Source of the DNA: Chitinophaga pinensis
GTDB taxonomy: Bacteria; Bacteroidota; Bacteroidia; Chitinophagales; CAMDFR01
DNA length: 64,000 nt
Direction of reading: 5' to 3'
NCBI GenBank assembly: GCA_945897725.1
Contig: CAMDFR010000004.1
Coordinates: 1-64,000, forward strand
Below the pieces are notes generated by a model. It was not told the origin of the DNA and searched no databases. It was given only the letters and a program-made list of their open reading frames with translations. Positions 52,801 to 61,164 of the stretch are shown here, piece after piece; position 1 is the stretch's first letter, and the number at the start of each line of letters is the position of its first letter. The translations under genes and the position numbers were made by a program.

Positions 52801-53246
52801 AGAATTTATCGCAAGAGGACATTATAGCTTTAGAGAAAAATAAAGAATTACAAATTCAGATTGAACAAAGCAGTATTACAGTGACCACTGCAGAAGTGGA
52901 AATTGTATCAGAGGATATTCCGGGTTGGATCGTTGCCAATGAGGCGAACATAACAGTGGCGCTTGATATTAGTTTGACGGAAACCTTGATGGCAGAAGGA
53001 AATGCGAGAGAGTTTGTGAATAGAGTGCAAAATTTACGTAAAGAAAAAGATTTTAATGTGACCGATAGGATAGTGGTGAAAGTATCGCGCAATGATATTT
53101 TTTCTAACGCTTTACATCTGTATAAAGATTATATTTGTAGTGAAATATTAGCGGCTGAAATTATAGAAATGGATCAGCTTGAAGAATTTGAAGAAATTGA
53201 CATTAACGAAATAGCATTACAACTTTACATAGAACAAAAAAAATAG
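49827..53246 (+). CDS. ileS: Isoleucyl-tRNA synthetase
   Basis: A 1139-residue class I synthetase that charges tRNA-Ile. The HIGH-type motif is in PPSINALPGIHHVMSR, the CP1 editing domain follows (WTTTPWTLPSNVALAVG, DGTGVVHIAPSFGADD), then the KMSKR loop NGNKMSKRLGN and the anticodon-binding domain (LSRRRFWKGEMN). The long C-terminus after about 920 corresponds to the DUF5915-type extension common in this phylum, and there is no zinc finger. Start ATG at 49827 or 49830, after AAGGA. dksA-like and lspA follow in one operon. Confidence 0.96.
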   Translation: MMNQKNADQKGQFPEYSGMQLPEIDKEILAFWQANDIFQKSMSEREAAKPYIFYEGPPSINALPGIHHVMSRTIKDVFARYHTLKGERVERKGGWDTHGLPIELNVEKTLGITKKDIGTKITIEEYNRVCRQEVTKYKDKWDDITRKMGYWVDLDHPYITYTNAYMESLWAVFKMIFDKGYVYKGYTIQPFSPAAGTQLSSHEVNQPGSYRDVKDVSAIAQFKVIRNERSAFLFDGEEDDVRILAWTTTPWTLPSNVALAVGEKIEYVKVKTINFYTKQEVSVIVAKDLQEKIFSWNQLPVLASTDIGVGALMLGIAYEQLLPYVQPEDGRAFEVIAGDFVTTTDGTGVVHIAPSFGADDMRVAKQQGMGNLTLVDKQGKFLDTVHDAVFPLAGKYVKEAYLTEAEKASDLLEQQERLKEIVPKLEKYMSADDMIVLKLKIDNKLFKTEKYEHSYPHCWRTDKPIIYYPMDSWFIRTTAVKERMVALNKEINWKPKSTGEGRFGQWLENVIDWNISRSRFWGTPLPIWRSADGEEIKVIGTIADLKSEVQKSIAAGLMQASDFPLDDASIDLHKPYIDRVILVSDSGQAMKREEDLMDVWFDSGAMPYAQWHWPLENQEKFNHSFPADFIAEGVDQTRGWFYTLHVLGTMLFDSVAYKNVVSNGLMLDKNGNKMSKRLGNTVDPFLAIDKYGADAVRWYMISNSNPWDNLKFSWDNETQESEGIVETQRKFFGTLYNTYSFFALYANIDGFVYDENNLVADDQKTELDKWILSKLQNLMKEVNASFEGYEPTQAVRAIEGFIDNQLSNWYVRLSRRRFWKGEMNADKKAAYETLYECLLTVSQLMSPVAPFFSEWLYKNLSDKMRSSATGMLRHTSVHLSILQEVHPHKIDNQLEERMDMAQTICSLVLSLRKKEKIKVRQPLSKILIPVESIAIKEQLQKVESYILSEVNIKEIEYVTDTAGIVTKKAKPNFKLLGPKLGAMMKSAKAAFENLSQEDIIALEKNKELQIQIEQSSITVTTAEVEIVSEDIPGWIVANEANITVALDISLTETLMAEGNAREFVNRVQNLRKEKDFNVTDRIVVKVSRNDIFSNALHLYKDYICSEILAAEIIEMDQLEEFEEIDINEIALQLYIEQKK

Positions 53247-53253
53247 AAATAGC

Positions 53254-53640
53254 ATGGCAGAAAAAACCCGTTACAGTGATGAGGAGCTAGAAGAGTTCAG
53301 AACACTAATCAACCAAAAGTTAGAGGTAGCAAGACAAGAATTAGAATTGTATAGAAAGCAAATTTTAAAGAAAGATGATTTTTCTGAAGGGGAAGAAGAT
53401 CATAAGTTTAATTCTATGGAAGAAGGCTCTTTGCATACCGAAAAAGAATACTTAAATCAAATGGCTTCTAAGCAATCTACTTTTATTCAAAATTTAGAGA
53501 AAGCCATCGTTAGAATCAACAATAAGACCTATGGTATCTGTAAAGATTCAGGTAAATTGATTTCTAAAGAACGATTGATCGCAGTACCTCATGCAACGCA
53601 AACCATTGAGGCAAAAAACCTCAGAGATTCTCAAAAATAA
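53254..53640 (+). CDS. DksA/TraR-family protein lacking most zinc cysteines
   Basis: A 128-residue cytoplasmic protein with the DksA/TraR plan: an N-terminal coiled coil (about 8-90, with EELEEFRTLINQKLEVARQE) and a C-terminal finger region TYGICKDSGKLISKERL then VPHATQTIEAK. Canonical DksA has four zinc cysteines; here only Cys98-like in GIC remains. Bacteroidota homologues often show the same loss, so the fold probably holds without zinc. Likely binds RNA polymerase through the secondary channel. Seven bases after ileS and six before lspA. Confidence 0.85.
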   Translation: MAEKTRYSDEELEEFRTLINQKLEVARQELELYRKQILKKDDFSEGEEDHKFNSMEEGSLHTEKEYLNQMASKQSTFIQNLEKAIVRINNKTYGICKDSGKLISKERLIAVPHATQTIEAKNLRDSQK

Positions 53641-53646
53641 TTCGAT

Positions 53647-54300
53647 TTGTTGCGCAAAAAATACCTTATTGCAGCTATTACAGTATTTCTAGTCATCTTG
53701 ATTGATCAAGTGGTAAAAATTGCTGTGAAGACAAGTATGTTTTCTGGTGAAGAGCTAGAAGTGATCAAAAATTTCTTTTATATTCATTTTACAGAAAATC
53801 CTGGAATGGCTTTTGGAATGGTATTCGGAGGCGATTCGGGTAAGTTGTTCCTGAGTATTTTTAGATTGATTGCCATCTCAGGAATTGCCTATTTTTTAAT
53901 CAGCAGTATCAAAAAGGATATGCATGCAGGCTTTATTTTTTGCGTTGCCTTGATTCTTGCTGGTGCGGCTGGAAACATGATAGATTGTGCTTTCTATGGT
54001 TTAATATTTGACGATAGCACACAACGTCTCGCGCAATTATTTCCTGCAAGAGGTGGCTATGGTTCTTTCCTAAAGGGTAATGTAGTTGACATGTTTTATT
54101 TTCCAATGGTCAGCGGATATTTTCCAACTTGGATTCCGAAAATAGGCGGAGAACCCTTCACCTTTTTTAATGCGATTTTCAATGTAGCAGATTCTGCTAT
54201 ATCTGTTGGAGTTGCTATCATTTTTGTTTTTCAGGGAAAGTTTTTCCCATCTGAACCTAAAGCAGTGGCTTCTGTTGAGGAAGAAGCTACAAGCGAATAG
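53647..54300 (+). CDS. lspA: Lipoprotein signal peptidase
   Basis: A 217-residue inner-membrane aspartyl protease that cleaves prolipoproteins before the lipidated cysteine. Four helices; IDQVVKI near the N-terminus, FTENPGMAFGM, and the two catalytic aspartates in NVVDMFYFP and FNVADSAISVG. It is longer than the E. coli protein because of an insertion before the last helices, usual in this phylum. Start is TTG (53647, or a second TTG at 53650); no ATG precedes the first helix. Its substrates include the Wza-like lipoprotein of this window. Confidence 0.94.
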   Translation: MLRKKYLIAAITVFLVILIDQVVKIAVKTSMFSGEELEVIKNFFYIHFTENPGMAFGMVFGGDSGKLFLSIFRLIAISGIAYFLISSIKKDMHAGFIFCVALILAGAAGNMIDCAFYGLIFDDSTQRLAQLFPARGGYGSFLKGNVVDMFYFPMVSGYFPTWIPKIGGEPFTFFNAIFNVADSAISVGVAIIFVFQGKFFPSEPKAVASVEEEATSE

Positions 54301-54474
54301 ATTCGTCCATTTCAATCATACAATTCTTTTCATTTAGCCTACAAAAGATGATCCATTGTGGGTCAATACCTATGAAGCCATGCGTGGATGATGCCATAAA
54401 AAAGAAAGCTATAGAGCTGTTTAAATAAGGTACCTAAACCTTATACTTTAAGAGATAAACCAAACAATAGCCGC

Positions 54475-55779
54475 TTATTTAAACATGGAAGTCACCTCGA
54501 AAGTAGAAGTGCCAAAATGTGGATACATAAAGCCATATTTTAAATATAGAAAATAGAAGGTATTGATTCCAAAATAGACAATTGAATACGCAATCATCAT
54601 GACATGCAACACAAACATGCTTTTGTTTTTCTTATGGAAATCGATTTTAAGTTTTTCAAAGTAAGACATAAGTCCGAAGCCCAATGTGAGTGCCACAAAA
54701 ATGGCTAAATGACGTAAGGTGAAGATATGAATGAGGGCATGTTGTGCCATTAAAAAAGTCCAACTGATACAAGAAAAATACACCACCAAACATAATTGAA
54801 AGAGTGTTTTATTCAGTGACTTAATTTTTAATAAACCAGTAATACATAATCCAATCAAAACAGCAGAAGGGAAGAGATAAAAATGTCCAAGCCTGATGAA
54901 CCTGGTTTGAGGAAGAAAATACACATAATCTCTTAAGGTCATTTTTCTGCCGAGCTCACTATAACCTTCTGTAACGCCTGTTCTTGTGGCATAGGCATGA
55001 CGAAAGTCGGCAATGGTGGTTGACCAATCATGAAAATGATGATAGTTGATGTACATTCTAAGAGAGAACATTAAAACCGGAACTAAAAGTAACAAAGCAA
55101 TTTCCCATCGTATTATTTTTTTGGTCAGTACCCAGGCGAAACCAACAGTGATGATGGCAATATAGACGTAGGCTTCAAAGGATACAAAACAAATACAGGC
55201 GTAAATAAGCATCAATAGAGGAATGTTCCATGAAGTGCTTTGCTGTTTTAAATATTTCCACCAAATCCAAACAAAGAGCCATCGCCCAAATTCGATATAT
55301 ACGTGTTGATGAAGGTCACTTGCCCAACCCAAATAATAATTAGATAAAACCAAACAAGAAGCTGCGATAAAGCTTTCGGTGGCATATTCAGTGATCTCTT
55401 CAATCACTTTGTAGATTAAAAAAAAGAGCAGTATAGAAAGAAAAACGGGTAAAAGAGAAAGTACGTATTCAGAATGACTACCCGTTAATCTTGTGCTGAT
55501 ACCACCCATCCATTCAGCCAACGGTGGATAATGCGTATAGATAAATTCATTGCCAACGATGCTATCTTGATAGTTGTAAGTAGGCAAATAATCATTCGAA
55601 GAAAAACCATGCTCCTGATAATACATGGCAGCGCTCTTCACATTATTACTGCTAAATGCATCTCCGAAATACCAAGCTTTTCCATAGCCTTCGTCATTAA
55701 TGGAAATCTTATATCTGACAAAAATCAGACTCATACAAAAGATGAAAATGCCCCAAAAAATAATTTTCCTATGCTTCAT
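54475..55779 (-). CDS. Polytopic membrane protein, probable GT-C glycosyltransferase
   Basis: A 434-residue protein with about ten to eleven transmembrane helices. The first periplasmic loop has NDEGYGKAW and, further on, YTHYPPLAEWMGG, the kind of acidic and PPL(A/T) motifs found in GT39/ArnT-like GT-C enzymes, which use lipid-linked sugars in the periplasm. No closer family recognised. It starts 12 bases after the stop of the GT9 gene, so it is the last gene of the lpxK-punA-porin-GT9 run. It may decorate LPS or surface proteins. The 174 bases to lspA (convergent) hold no feature I can support. Confidence 0.75.
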   Translation of the reverse strand: MKHRKIIFWGIFIFCMSLIFVRYKISINDEGYGKAWYFGDAFSSNNVKSAAMYYQEHGFSSNDYLPTYNYQDSIVGNEFIYTHYPPLAEWMGGISTRLTGSHSEYVLSLLPVFLSILLFFLIYKVIEEITEYATESFIAASCLVLSNYYLGWASDLHQHVYIEFGRWLFVWIWWKYLKQQSTSWNIPLLMLIYACICFVSFEAYVYIAIITVGFAWVLTKKIIRWEIALLLLVPVLMFSLRMYINYHHFHDWSTTIADFRHAYATRTGVTEGYSELGRKMTLRDYVYFLPQTRFIRLGHFYLFPSAVLIGLCITGLLKIKSLNKTLFQLCLVVYFSCISWTFLMAQHALIHIFTLRHLAIFVALTLGFGLMSYFEKLKIDFHKKNKSMFVLHVMMIAYSIVYFGINTFYFLYLKYGFMYPHFGTSTFEVTSMFK

Positions 55780-55791
55780 GTAAGAATAAAA

Positions 55792-56919
55792 TTACAACAA
55801 TAATTTTAGCTCTTGTATGATTTCAGCACCCTTAATTTCTTTAATGCAAAAGTTATTTCCTTTGCAAGGTAATGCCCCACTGATATGTGCACATGGAGTA
55901 CAAACAACATTATGGAAAATGATTTTATTATTTTGATTCACTTCAATTCTGCTTTGCGGTGTGGTCGGTCCCCAAATAGAAAGGGTGGGCATATTTAACT
56001 TCTGAGCAATATGCAATGGGGCCGAATCTACTGTCAACATTACTTTACATTCGTTATGCAAAAAATGATAATAGTTGCTAAAGGAGAGACTTCCTGCGAG
56101 ATTTTCAATCTTATCTATCTTCATCTCACTTATGAAATCCTCCATGTCCATTCTGTCGGAAGGAGCGCCTAACATCGCAATCTTATAGTTTGTATTTTCA
56201 ATAATCCATGTACACACCTCCTTCATTTGTTGCTTGGTGAGTAGCCTCTCTCTCGCCAATTCACTACATGTGTTATTGATGGCAATGTAGGTGTATGTTT
56301 GATTGATATCTCTATGTTCAAATCCTTTGATGATATACTTTTCAATGCTTGTCACCTCTACGGCTTCAGCTATTCGTTTGTAGTTATCCGTGACATTTGA
56401 AGTGGTGTCAAAAAAGATATTATGTGTGTTTACATTGTTTCTAAACGGCACTGCATCAAAATAAAATCCAAATCGATTGATGGCTATAGTCCAAAGCGAT
56501 AATAAGGAAGAGAGTTTAGAATATACTTCAAGGTCTATGACCCAACATCGATCTAACCAAAAGTTGCTAAGTACTTTGATGGAAGAAAATATAGTCCGGT
56601 GGAATGAGCTATCCGAAATCAAATGGACTTTATCAAACAAATTTAATGACGCAACCCCTTCTCCAATAGATGCACTGCAGATGATTTCGAAAGAGCTATG
56701 AGGATACTTTTTCTTGATAGAAACCAAGGCATCTGTCGCCATAATCACACTTCCAAGTCCTAGTATTTTGATGATCACAATTTTTTTGGGAGCGATGCTC
56801 AAAGCATGGTCTCTACGAAGTATCTTACCCAAAGCTATCGTTAACATTTTATTGAGCAAAAGCAGTGGCAGCCCAATGGCTGTATCAATGAATTGTTTTT
56901 GCTTAAGTGAAAATTTCAA
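55792..56919 (-). CDS. GT9 family glycosyltransferase, heptosyltransferase-like
   Basis: A 375-residue GT-B fold protein of the ADP-heptose:LPS heptosyltransferase group. KKIVIIKILGLGSVIMATDAL is the N-terminal acceptor-side loop, and MLTVDSAPLHIAQKLNMPTLSIWGPTTPQSR is the family's donor-site signature. An N-terminal amphipathic stretch may touch the membrane. The start is TTG at 56919; the first ATG in frame is 24 codons later and would cut the N-terminus. Probably adds a sugar to the LPS core. It lies 33 bases after the porin gene stop. Confidence 0.88.
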   Translation of the reverse strand: MKFSLKQKQFIDTAIGLPLLLLNKMLTIALGKILRRDHALSIAPKKIVIIKILGLGSVIMATDALVSIKKKYPHSSFEIICSASIGEGVASLNLFDKVHLISDSSFHRTIFSSIKVLSNFWLDRCWVIDLEVYSKLSSLLSLWTIAINRFGFYFDAVPFRNNVNTHNIFFDTTSNVTDNYKRIAEAVEVTSIEKYIIKGFEHRDINQTYTYIAINNTCSELARERLLTKQQMKEVCTWIIENTNYKIAMLGAPSDRMDMEDFISEMKIDKIENLAGSLSFSNYYHFLHNECKVMLTVDSAPLHIAQKLNMPTLSIWGPTTPQSRIEVNQNNKIIFHNVVCTPCAHISGALPCKGNNFCIKEIKGAEIIQELKLLL

Positions 56920-56952
56920 AATATTATCTGCTGCTTTGTTAGATAAAAAAGC

Positions 56953-58893
56953 TTAGTCCAAAAATCGCCATGTTACACCAAATTTAAATGACCGCTCATC
57001 AGCTGGATAGAGATAGCCTGTATAATAGCCTTTGGTACCAATGCCTTGAAGTAAATTGTTGCCTTTCAAAAACAAACGAACCGTTTTTACTTTCATATTC
57101 ACGAACAAATCTAGCACCGGTAAATAATGCATCTTTAATTGATCTTGCAAATAAAATTGTCCAATCAAAGGGTTATAATTATTTGCATAATAATCGCTAA
57201 AATACCTCATGTCAACACCAATACTCGCATACAAAGCTTTCTTGAAGACCATACTTTCATAATACAAACTAACTTTTGCAAAAAATTTAGGCATCTGTAT
57301 CACATCATTTCGATTGCTGCTTTGTAACATGATATAATTATCGAGATGCATGTGACGGTAAGATAAATCAAGGCTGATACTCGCATTGGCAATGTTTAAT
57401 GCTTTACCTAATTGTACAGCGTTTGATGAAGTATTCCAGAAAATATAGTTATTAATGAGGTAGTAATTTACGCTTGCTTTCAGAAAAACCTTTGCCTGTT
57501 TATGTACAAGTAGATTCGAATAAATGGCATTCAACTGAATGGTATTTATTTTTTTGTATTGATGATTCCATGTATTAGAAAAATTGTGATAATGGTTTTC
57601 GATCCATGAAGGAGCTTGTCGGCTCCAAATACCATTCAAATATAGCTTTCCAGCTTTCTTAAAGTTATAATCAATGCCACCTCTCACATCAATATCTCCC
57701 AAATTATAACCCGAAAGAAAAAATTGGGCGGAGGCTAAATAATTCCATTTTTTATTGGCCAATTCATTGCTTCTGAAATAGCCTTTTACACTCAAGTTAT
57801 TAAAGGTTTTTTCATAAAAATTCTGTGTCAATTCATAGTTCTCATGTATCAAACTAGCACCGGCCATTAGATTGATAGGCTTGCCTGCCGAACCTTTCAC
57901 TTTCTTATAGCCAAGAAATTCAAAGGAAACCTGATTTGTAATCCTAGCATACCTCAAGGAGTGTGACAAGGTATCATTGGAGGTTAATATATCCTTGTCG
58001 CGATAGAAAAATGGCTGATAATAATTGCTGTCAATAGTTGTGCTCTTATCTACATAATTAAATCGATTCCTACCAATTCCAAATTCATAATTAATGCTAC
58101 ATAATGGCTGATATTTTTTTACCGTTAAAGTATCATCTACAACTTGGTCATATTTATAACCAATCTCGTAAGCTTGATTTAATTTTGCAAACATGTCCCT
58201 GTAGTTGGAGTTGGCATTCTCCAAATTTACATCCAGCAATTCCTTGGTAAAAGGGCTTTTGTCGGGATCATTGATAAAATCATTTTTAACACCCCCATTC
58301 TGTTGTGTCTTAAAACTATTCAACACAAAAGCTACAATGGTTCTGAATTTTTGATTCTTCGTCAAATAATTTCCATACAACGAAATATTATTATCTATGG
58401 TCTGTTGTCTCTGATAATATCCTTTCGCCTGCAATCGATTAAAGTAAAACCCGAAGTTAAAATTTTTGCCAATATTCTGACTATGACTTCCTCTGAAATT
58501 TAACTCCTGCCTTAATCCTATGTTCATGGTCAGCTCCGAAAATGGACGCTTCAGGGTATAGTATTTAATATCTTTTAGATTTATCCAATATAAATCAAAC
58601 TGGTGCAATCCATTAGAGAACCCAGGAGCTCTTAGTGGTTGCAACATGATCGAATAAGCTTCATTACCTACGTTTCCTAAATTGTGATATTCTGCTTCTT
58701 CACGTTGAACAAAATTATATTCTTCAAGATTGCGGATGCTAGTATCTGGACCATACAATACATCCTTTCTCTGCTCGTAATAGTATTGAACCTTAAACGC
58801 AGACAATGAATCCAAATGCTCTTGGAGCTTGTGTTGGCCAAAACTACCTTTGATACAAAGGCAAATGATCGATAAGAGAATAATTTTTTTCAA
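56953..58893 (-). CDS. Putative outer-membrane porin, Bacteroidota type
   Basis: A 646-residue exported beta-barrel. The signal peptide KKIILLSIICLCIKGSFGQ is best placed with the TTG at 58893; another TTG lies two codons earlier at 58899. The mature part is made of alternating hydrophobic, aromatic beta strands (NFGFYFNRLQAKGYYQRQQ, YYLINNYIFWNTSSN) and ends in an aromatic strand FKFGVTWRFLD, the outer-membrane insertion signal. It matches the family called putative porin (Porin_10) that I know next to punA and lpxK in Bacteroidota. Solute unknown. Confidence 0.85.
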   Translation of the reverse strand: MKKIILLSIICLCIKGSFGQHKLQEHLDSLSAFKVQYYYEQRKDVLYGPDTSIRNLEEYNFVQREEAEYHNLGNVGNEAYSIMLQPLRAPGFSNGLHQFDLYWINLKDIKYYTLKRPFSELTMNIGLRQELNFRGSHSQNIGKNFNFGFYFNRLQAKGYYQRQQTIDNNISLYGNYLTKNQKFRTIVAFVLNSFKTQQNGGVKNDFINDPDKSPFTKELLDVNLENANSNYRDMFAKLNQAYEIGYKYDQVVDDTLTVKKYQPLCSINYEFGIGRNRFNYVDKSTTIDSNYYQPFFYRDKDILTSNDTLSHSLRYARITNQVSFEFLGYKKVKGSAGKPINLMAGASLIHENYELTQNFYEKTFNNLSVKGYFRSNELANKKWNYLASAQFFLSGYNLGDIDVRGGIDYNFKKAGKLYLNGIWSRQAPSWIENHYHNFSNTWNHQYKKINTIQLNAIYSNLLVHKQAKVFLKASVNYYLINNYIFWNTSSNAVQLGKALNIANASISLDLSYRHMHLDNYIMLQSSNRNDVIQMPKFFAKVSLYYESMVFKKALYASIGVDMRYFSDYYANNYNPLIGQFYLQDQLKMHYLPVLDLFVNMKVKTVRLFLKGNNLLQGIGTKGYYTGYLYPADERSFKFGVTWRFLD

Positions 58894-58920
58894 TGGCAAT
58901 GCTGTACGCTGCTTATTAAA

Positions 58921-59745
58921 TTAAATGCTATGAATCACGCCTTTGATGATCGCAGACATGATAGGCTCTGCTGCAGCTGCTTTCTGCAAAACGATATCAT
59001 GACTTATTTTCGCATCCATCGTCTCTTCTGGATATCCAATATCCGAAATCACTGATATAGCAAATACTTTCATCCCTCCATGTCTAGCGACGATCACCTC
59101 TGGAACCGTACTCATGCCAACCGCATCTCCGCCCATCAAATGAAAACACTTGTATTCTGCAGGTGTCTCAAACGTCGGTCCTTGAACACCTACATAAGTA
59201 CCTGTATGAAAGGTGATGCCCATTTTGGTAGCAATCTCAACTCCTTTTTGAATGAGTTCCTTGTCATAGGCGCCAAGCATTTCTGGAAAACGTGGCCCTA
59301 ATCTTTCATCGTTTTTTCCCCTTAATGGATGCTCTGCTTGTAAATTGATATGGTCTGTAATAATCATCACTTCACCCACAGACATGCCCGGCTTCATGCC
59401 ACCCGAGGCATTCGAAACCATCAATACTTCTACACCAAGAAATTGCATCACACGCACTGGAAAAGTAACTGCTTCCATCGAATGTCCTTCATAATAATGA
59501 AAACGACCCGACATACACACCACATTTTTTCCACCCAACTTTCCAAATATTAATTTACCTCCATGTCCTTTTACGGTTGAGTTGGTGAAGTGCGGAAGCT
59601 CTGTGTAATTGAGCTCTGACAATATTTCTATCTCGTTTGCAAAATTGCCTAATCCACTTCCTAAAATAATTCCAATGCTTGGTTTCTCTGCAACTCTTGA
59701 CTGAATATAAGCGGTGCACTCCTGAATTTTATCGTATAATTCCAT
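58921..59745 (-). CDS. punA: Purine-nucleoside phosphorylase, trimeric class
   Basis: A 274-residue enzyme that cleaves purine (deoxy)nucleosides with phosphate. IGIILGSGLGNF is the phosphate-binding start; KGHGGKLIFG, GRFHYYEGH, MVSNASGGM and VGVQGPTFETPAEYK are signature segments of the PNP/MTAP family, and AVGMSTVPEV carries the substrate-recognition residues. I place the start at the ATG at 59745 rather than the adjacent TTG. It lies 49 bases after lpxK and has its own promoter box. Confidence 0.95.
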   Translation of the reverse strand: MELYDKIQECTAYIQSRVAEKPSIGIILGSGLGNFANEIEILSELNYTELPHFTNSTVKGHGGKLIFGKLGGKNVVCMSGRFHYYEGHSMEAVTFPVRVMQFLGVEVLMVSNASGGMKPGMSVGEVMIITDHINLQAEHPLRGKNDERLGPRFPEMLGAYDKELIQKGVEIATKMGITFHTGTYVGVQGPTFETPAEYKCFHLMGGDAVGMSTVPEVIVARHGGMKVFAISVISDIGYPEETMDAKISHDIVLQKAAAAEPIMSAIIKGVIHSI

Positions 59746-59792
59746 CAATCTTTTTATTTATATTGTTAAATGTAATCAATTTGTATGCGAAG

Positions 59793-59800
59793 CAAAGTTA
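59793..59800 (-). promoter_or_regulatory. -7 promoter box of punA
   Basis: TAACTTTG on the minus strand, at the very end of lpxK, about 47 bases before the punA ATG. Confidence 0.45.
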
Positions 59801-60916
59801 CACATTAAATGTATGCATAGATTCATCAGTTGCCTCATTTCTATTGTTGATTTTTTGTAAGGTATGGTCCATATAATCTAGAACATCTGCTTCGAAACTT
59901 TTTTTATCCTTTTCAGAAAAGGAAACTTTCACAGGAAGAATATAAATAGGTAATTTTTTTTCTAAAATAATTTCTCTCAATAGCACAATCCTCGTGGCAT
60001 CTTTTTCAGTGGTGAGTATCATCTTTTGCTCCTCTTGTATATTGTTAAAAGTATTATTCAAACTCTCGATATCAAACCTATCAAAATAGTGATGGTCACC
60101 AAATTTCAAAGGATAGACTTCCTTCACTTTTCCTTTCAAATAAGTGATCATAGCCTCATCATTGGCGATGGCAGTGAAAAGTATCACAGAAACATTTTTT
60201 AAGGCATCCATCGGCATAAATTCTTTCACAAACATGCCATAAATTGTCCCATATGTAAAGGAGGAGAAATAAACATGTTGATAGGAATATGCTTGTATCT
60301 TTTGCAGCATGGCCTTTCGCTCTGCTTCTGTCATCTCGTTTTTACACTTCGTAACAATAATAATATCTGCTCTTTTATACTCACTTTTAGGCTCTCTCAG
60401 CATGCCTGCTGGCATTACATAATCCTCATAGAATGGTTTGTCATACGCCGTTAAAAGTATCGATAATCCTGCTCTTACCGACCGATGTTGATAGGCATCA
60501 TCTAACAGAATGACTTGATTTGCCGGACTATTCGCCAATATTTCAGGTATCGCAATCAAACGATTTTCAGATACACTCACTGTCACCATTGGATATTTTC
60601 GATGATACATCATCGGCTCGTCACCTATCGTTAGCGAGGTGCTTTCACTGTCCGCAAACCTTAACCCACTGGTCTTTCGGCCATAGCCTCTGCTCAAGGT
60701 GGCCACCGAATACATAGGTTGCAATAACGCTATCAAATATTCTATATGTGGTGTTTTGCCTGTCCCGCCCACACTCAAATTGCCCACCGAAATCACTGGA
60801 TGTGCAAATTTTGTAGACTTGATATACCCTTTATCATAAAGATAATTTCTCAGCACATTGACAAGCCCATAAGGCAGACTCAGCAGGAACAAGAAGGGTT
60901 GAATTAGAATTTTCAC
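59798..60916 (-). CDS. lpxK: Tetraacyldisaccharide 4'-kinase
   Basis: A 372-residue inner-membrane kinase that phosphorylates the 4' position of the lipid A precursor. An N-terminal membrane-associated helix (KILIQPFLFLLSLPYGLVN) is followed by the P-loop VGNLSVGGTGKTPH near 43-56, TLSRGYGRKTSG, the GDEPMM segment and LLDDAYQHRSV. These are all typical of LpxK. Start is the GTG at 60916 or the adjoining TTG at 60919; there is no ATG. TAACTTCG at about 60924-60931 may be a slightly divergent promoter box. Confidence 0.94.
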   Translation of the reverse strand: MKILIQPFLFLLSLPYGLVNVLRNYLYDKGYIKSTKFAHPVISVGNLSVGGTGKTPHIEYLIALLQPMYSVATLSRGYGRKTSGLRFADSESTSLTIGDEPMMYHRKYPMVTVSVSENRLIAIPEILANSPANQVILLDDAYQHRSVRAGLSILLTAYDKPFYEDYVMPAGMLREPKSEYKRADIIIVTKCKNEMTEAERKAMLQKIQAYSYQHVYFSSFTYGTIYGMFVKEFMPMDALKNVSVILFTAIANDEAMITYLKGKVKEVYPLKFGDHHYFDRFDIESLNNTFNNIQEEQKMILTTEKDATRIVLLREIILEKKLPIYILPVKVSFSEKDKKSFEADVLDYMDHTLQKINNRNEATDESMHTFNV

Positions 60917-60969
60917 CAAACGAAGTTACGTTGTTTTTTCCGCTGTAAAAAATATCATCTCAGTGACTT

Positions 60970-61059
60970 ATTTGGGCGTGTGCTTTTTGCGCAAATACAA
61001 AACGCAAAAAGCATCAGGCATTCCGCAGTACACGGTACTTGCTCCATTCCTTCACGCAG
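60970..61059 (-). repeat. Dispersed two-hairpin intergenic element, copy C
   Basis: Read on the minus strand: 5' block CTGCGTGAAGGAATGGAGCA; first hairpin AGTAC-CGT-GTACT (61027-61039); middle block GCGGAATGCCTG; second hairpin TGCTTTTTGCG / CGCAAAAAGCA (60981-60991, 61003-61013); 3' block CGCCCAAAT. It lies between the divergent lpxK and asparaginase genes, pointing to lpxK. Confidence 0.75.
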
Positions 61060-61140
61060 CCTCGATTTGAAATCTAACTTTTCTTGTATGGCAACATTTC
61101 TGACAAGCAAGGACCTCATGTGCAACAAGACTAAAATGCT

Positions 61141-61148
61141 TAACTTTG
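61141..61148 (+). promoter_or_regulatory. -7 promoter box of the asparaginase gene
   Basis: TAACTTTG, 16 bases before the ATG at 61165. Confidence 0.5.
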
Positions 61149-61164
61149 AGCATAATTTAAAATC

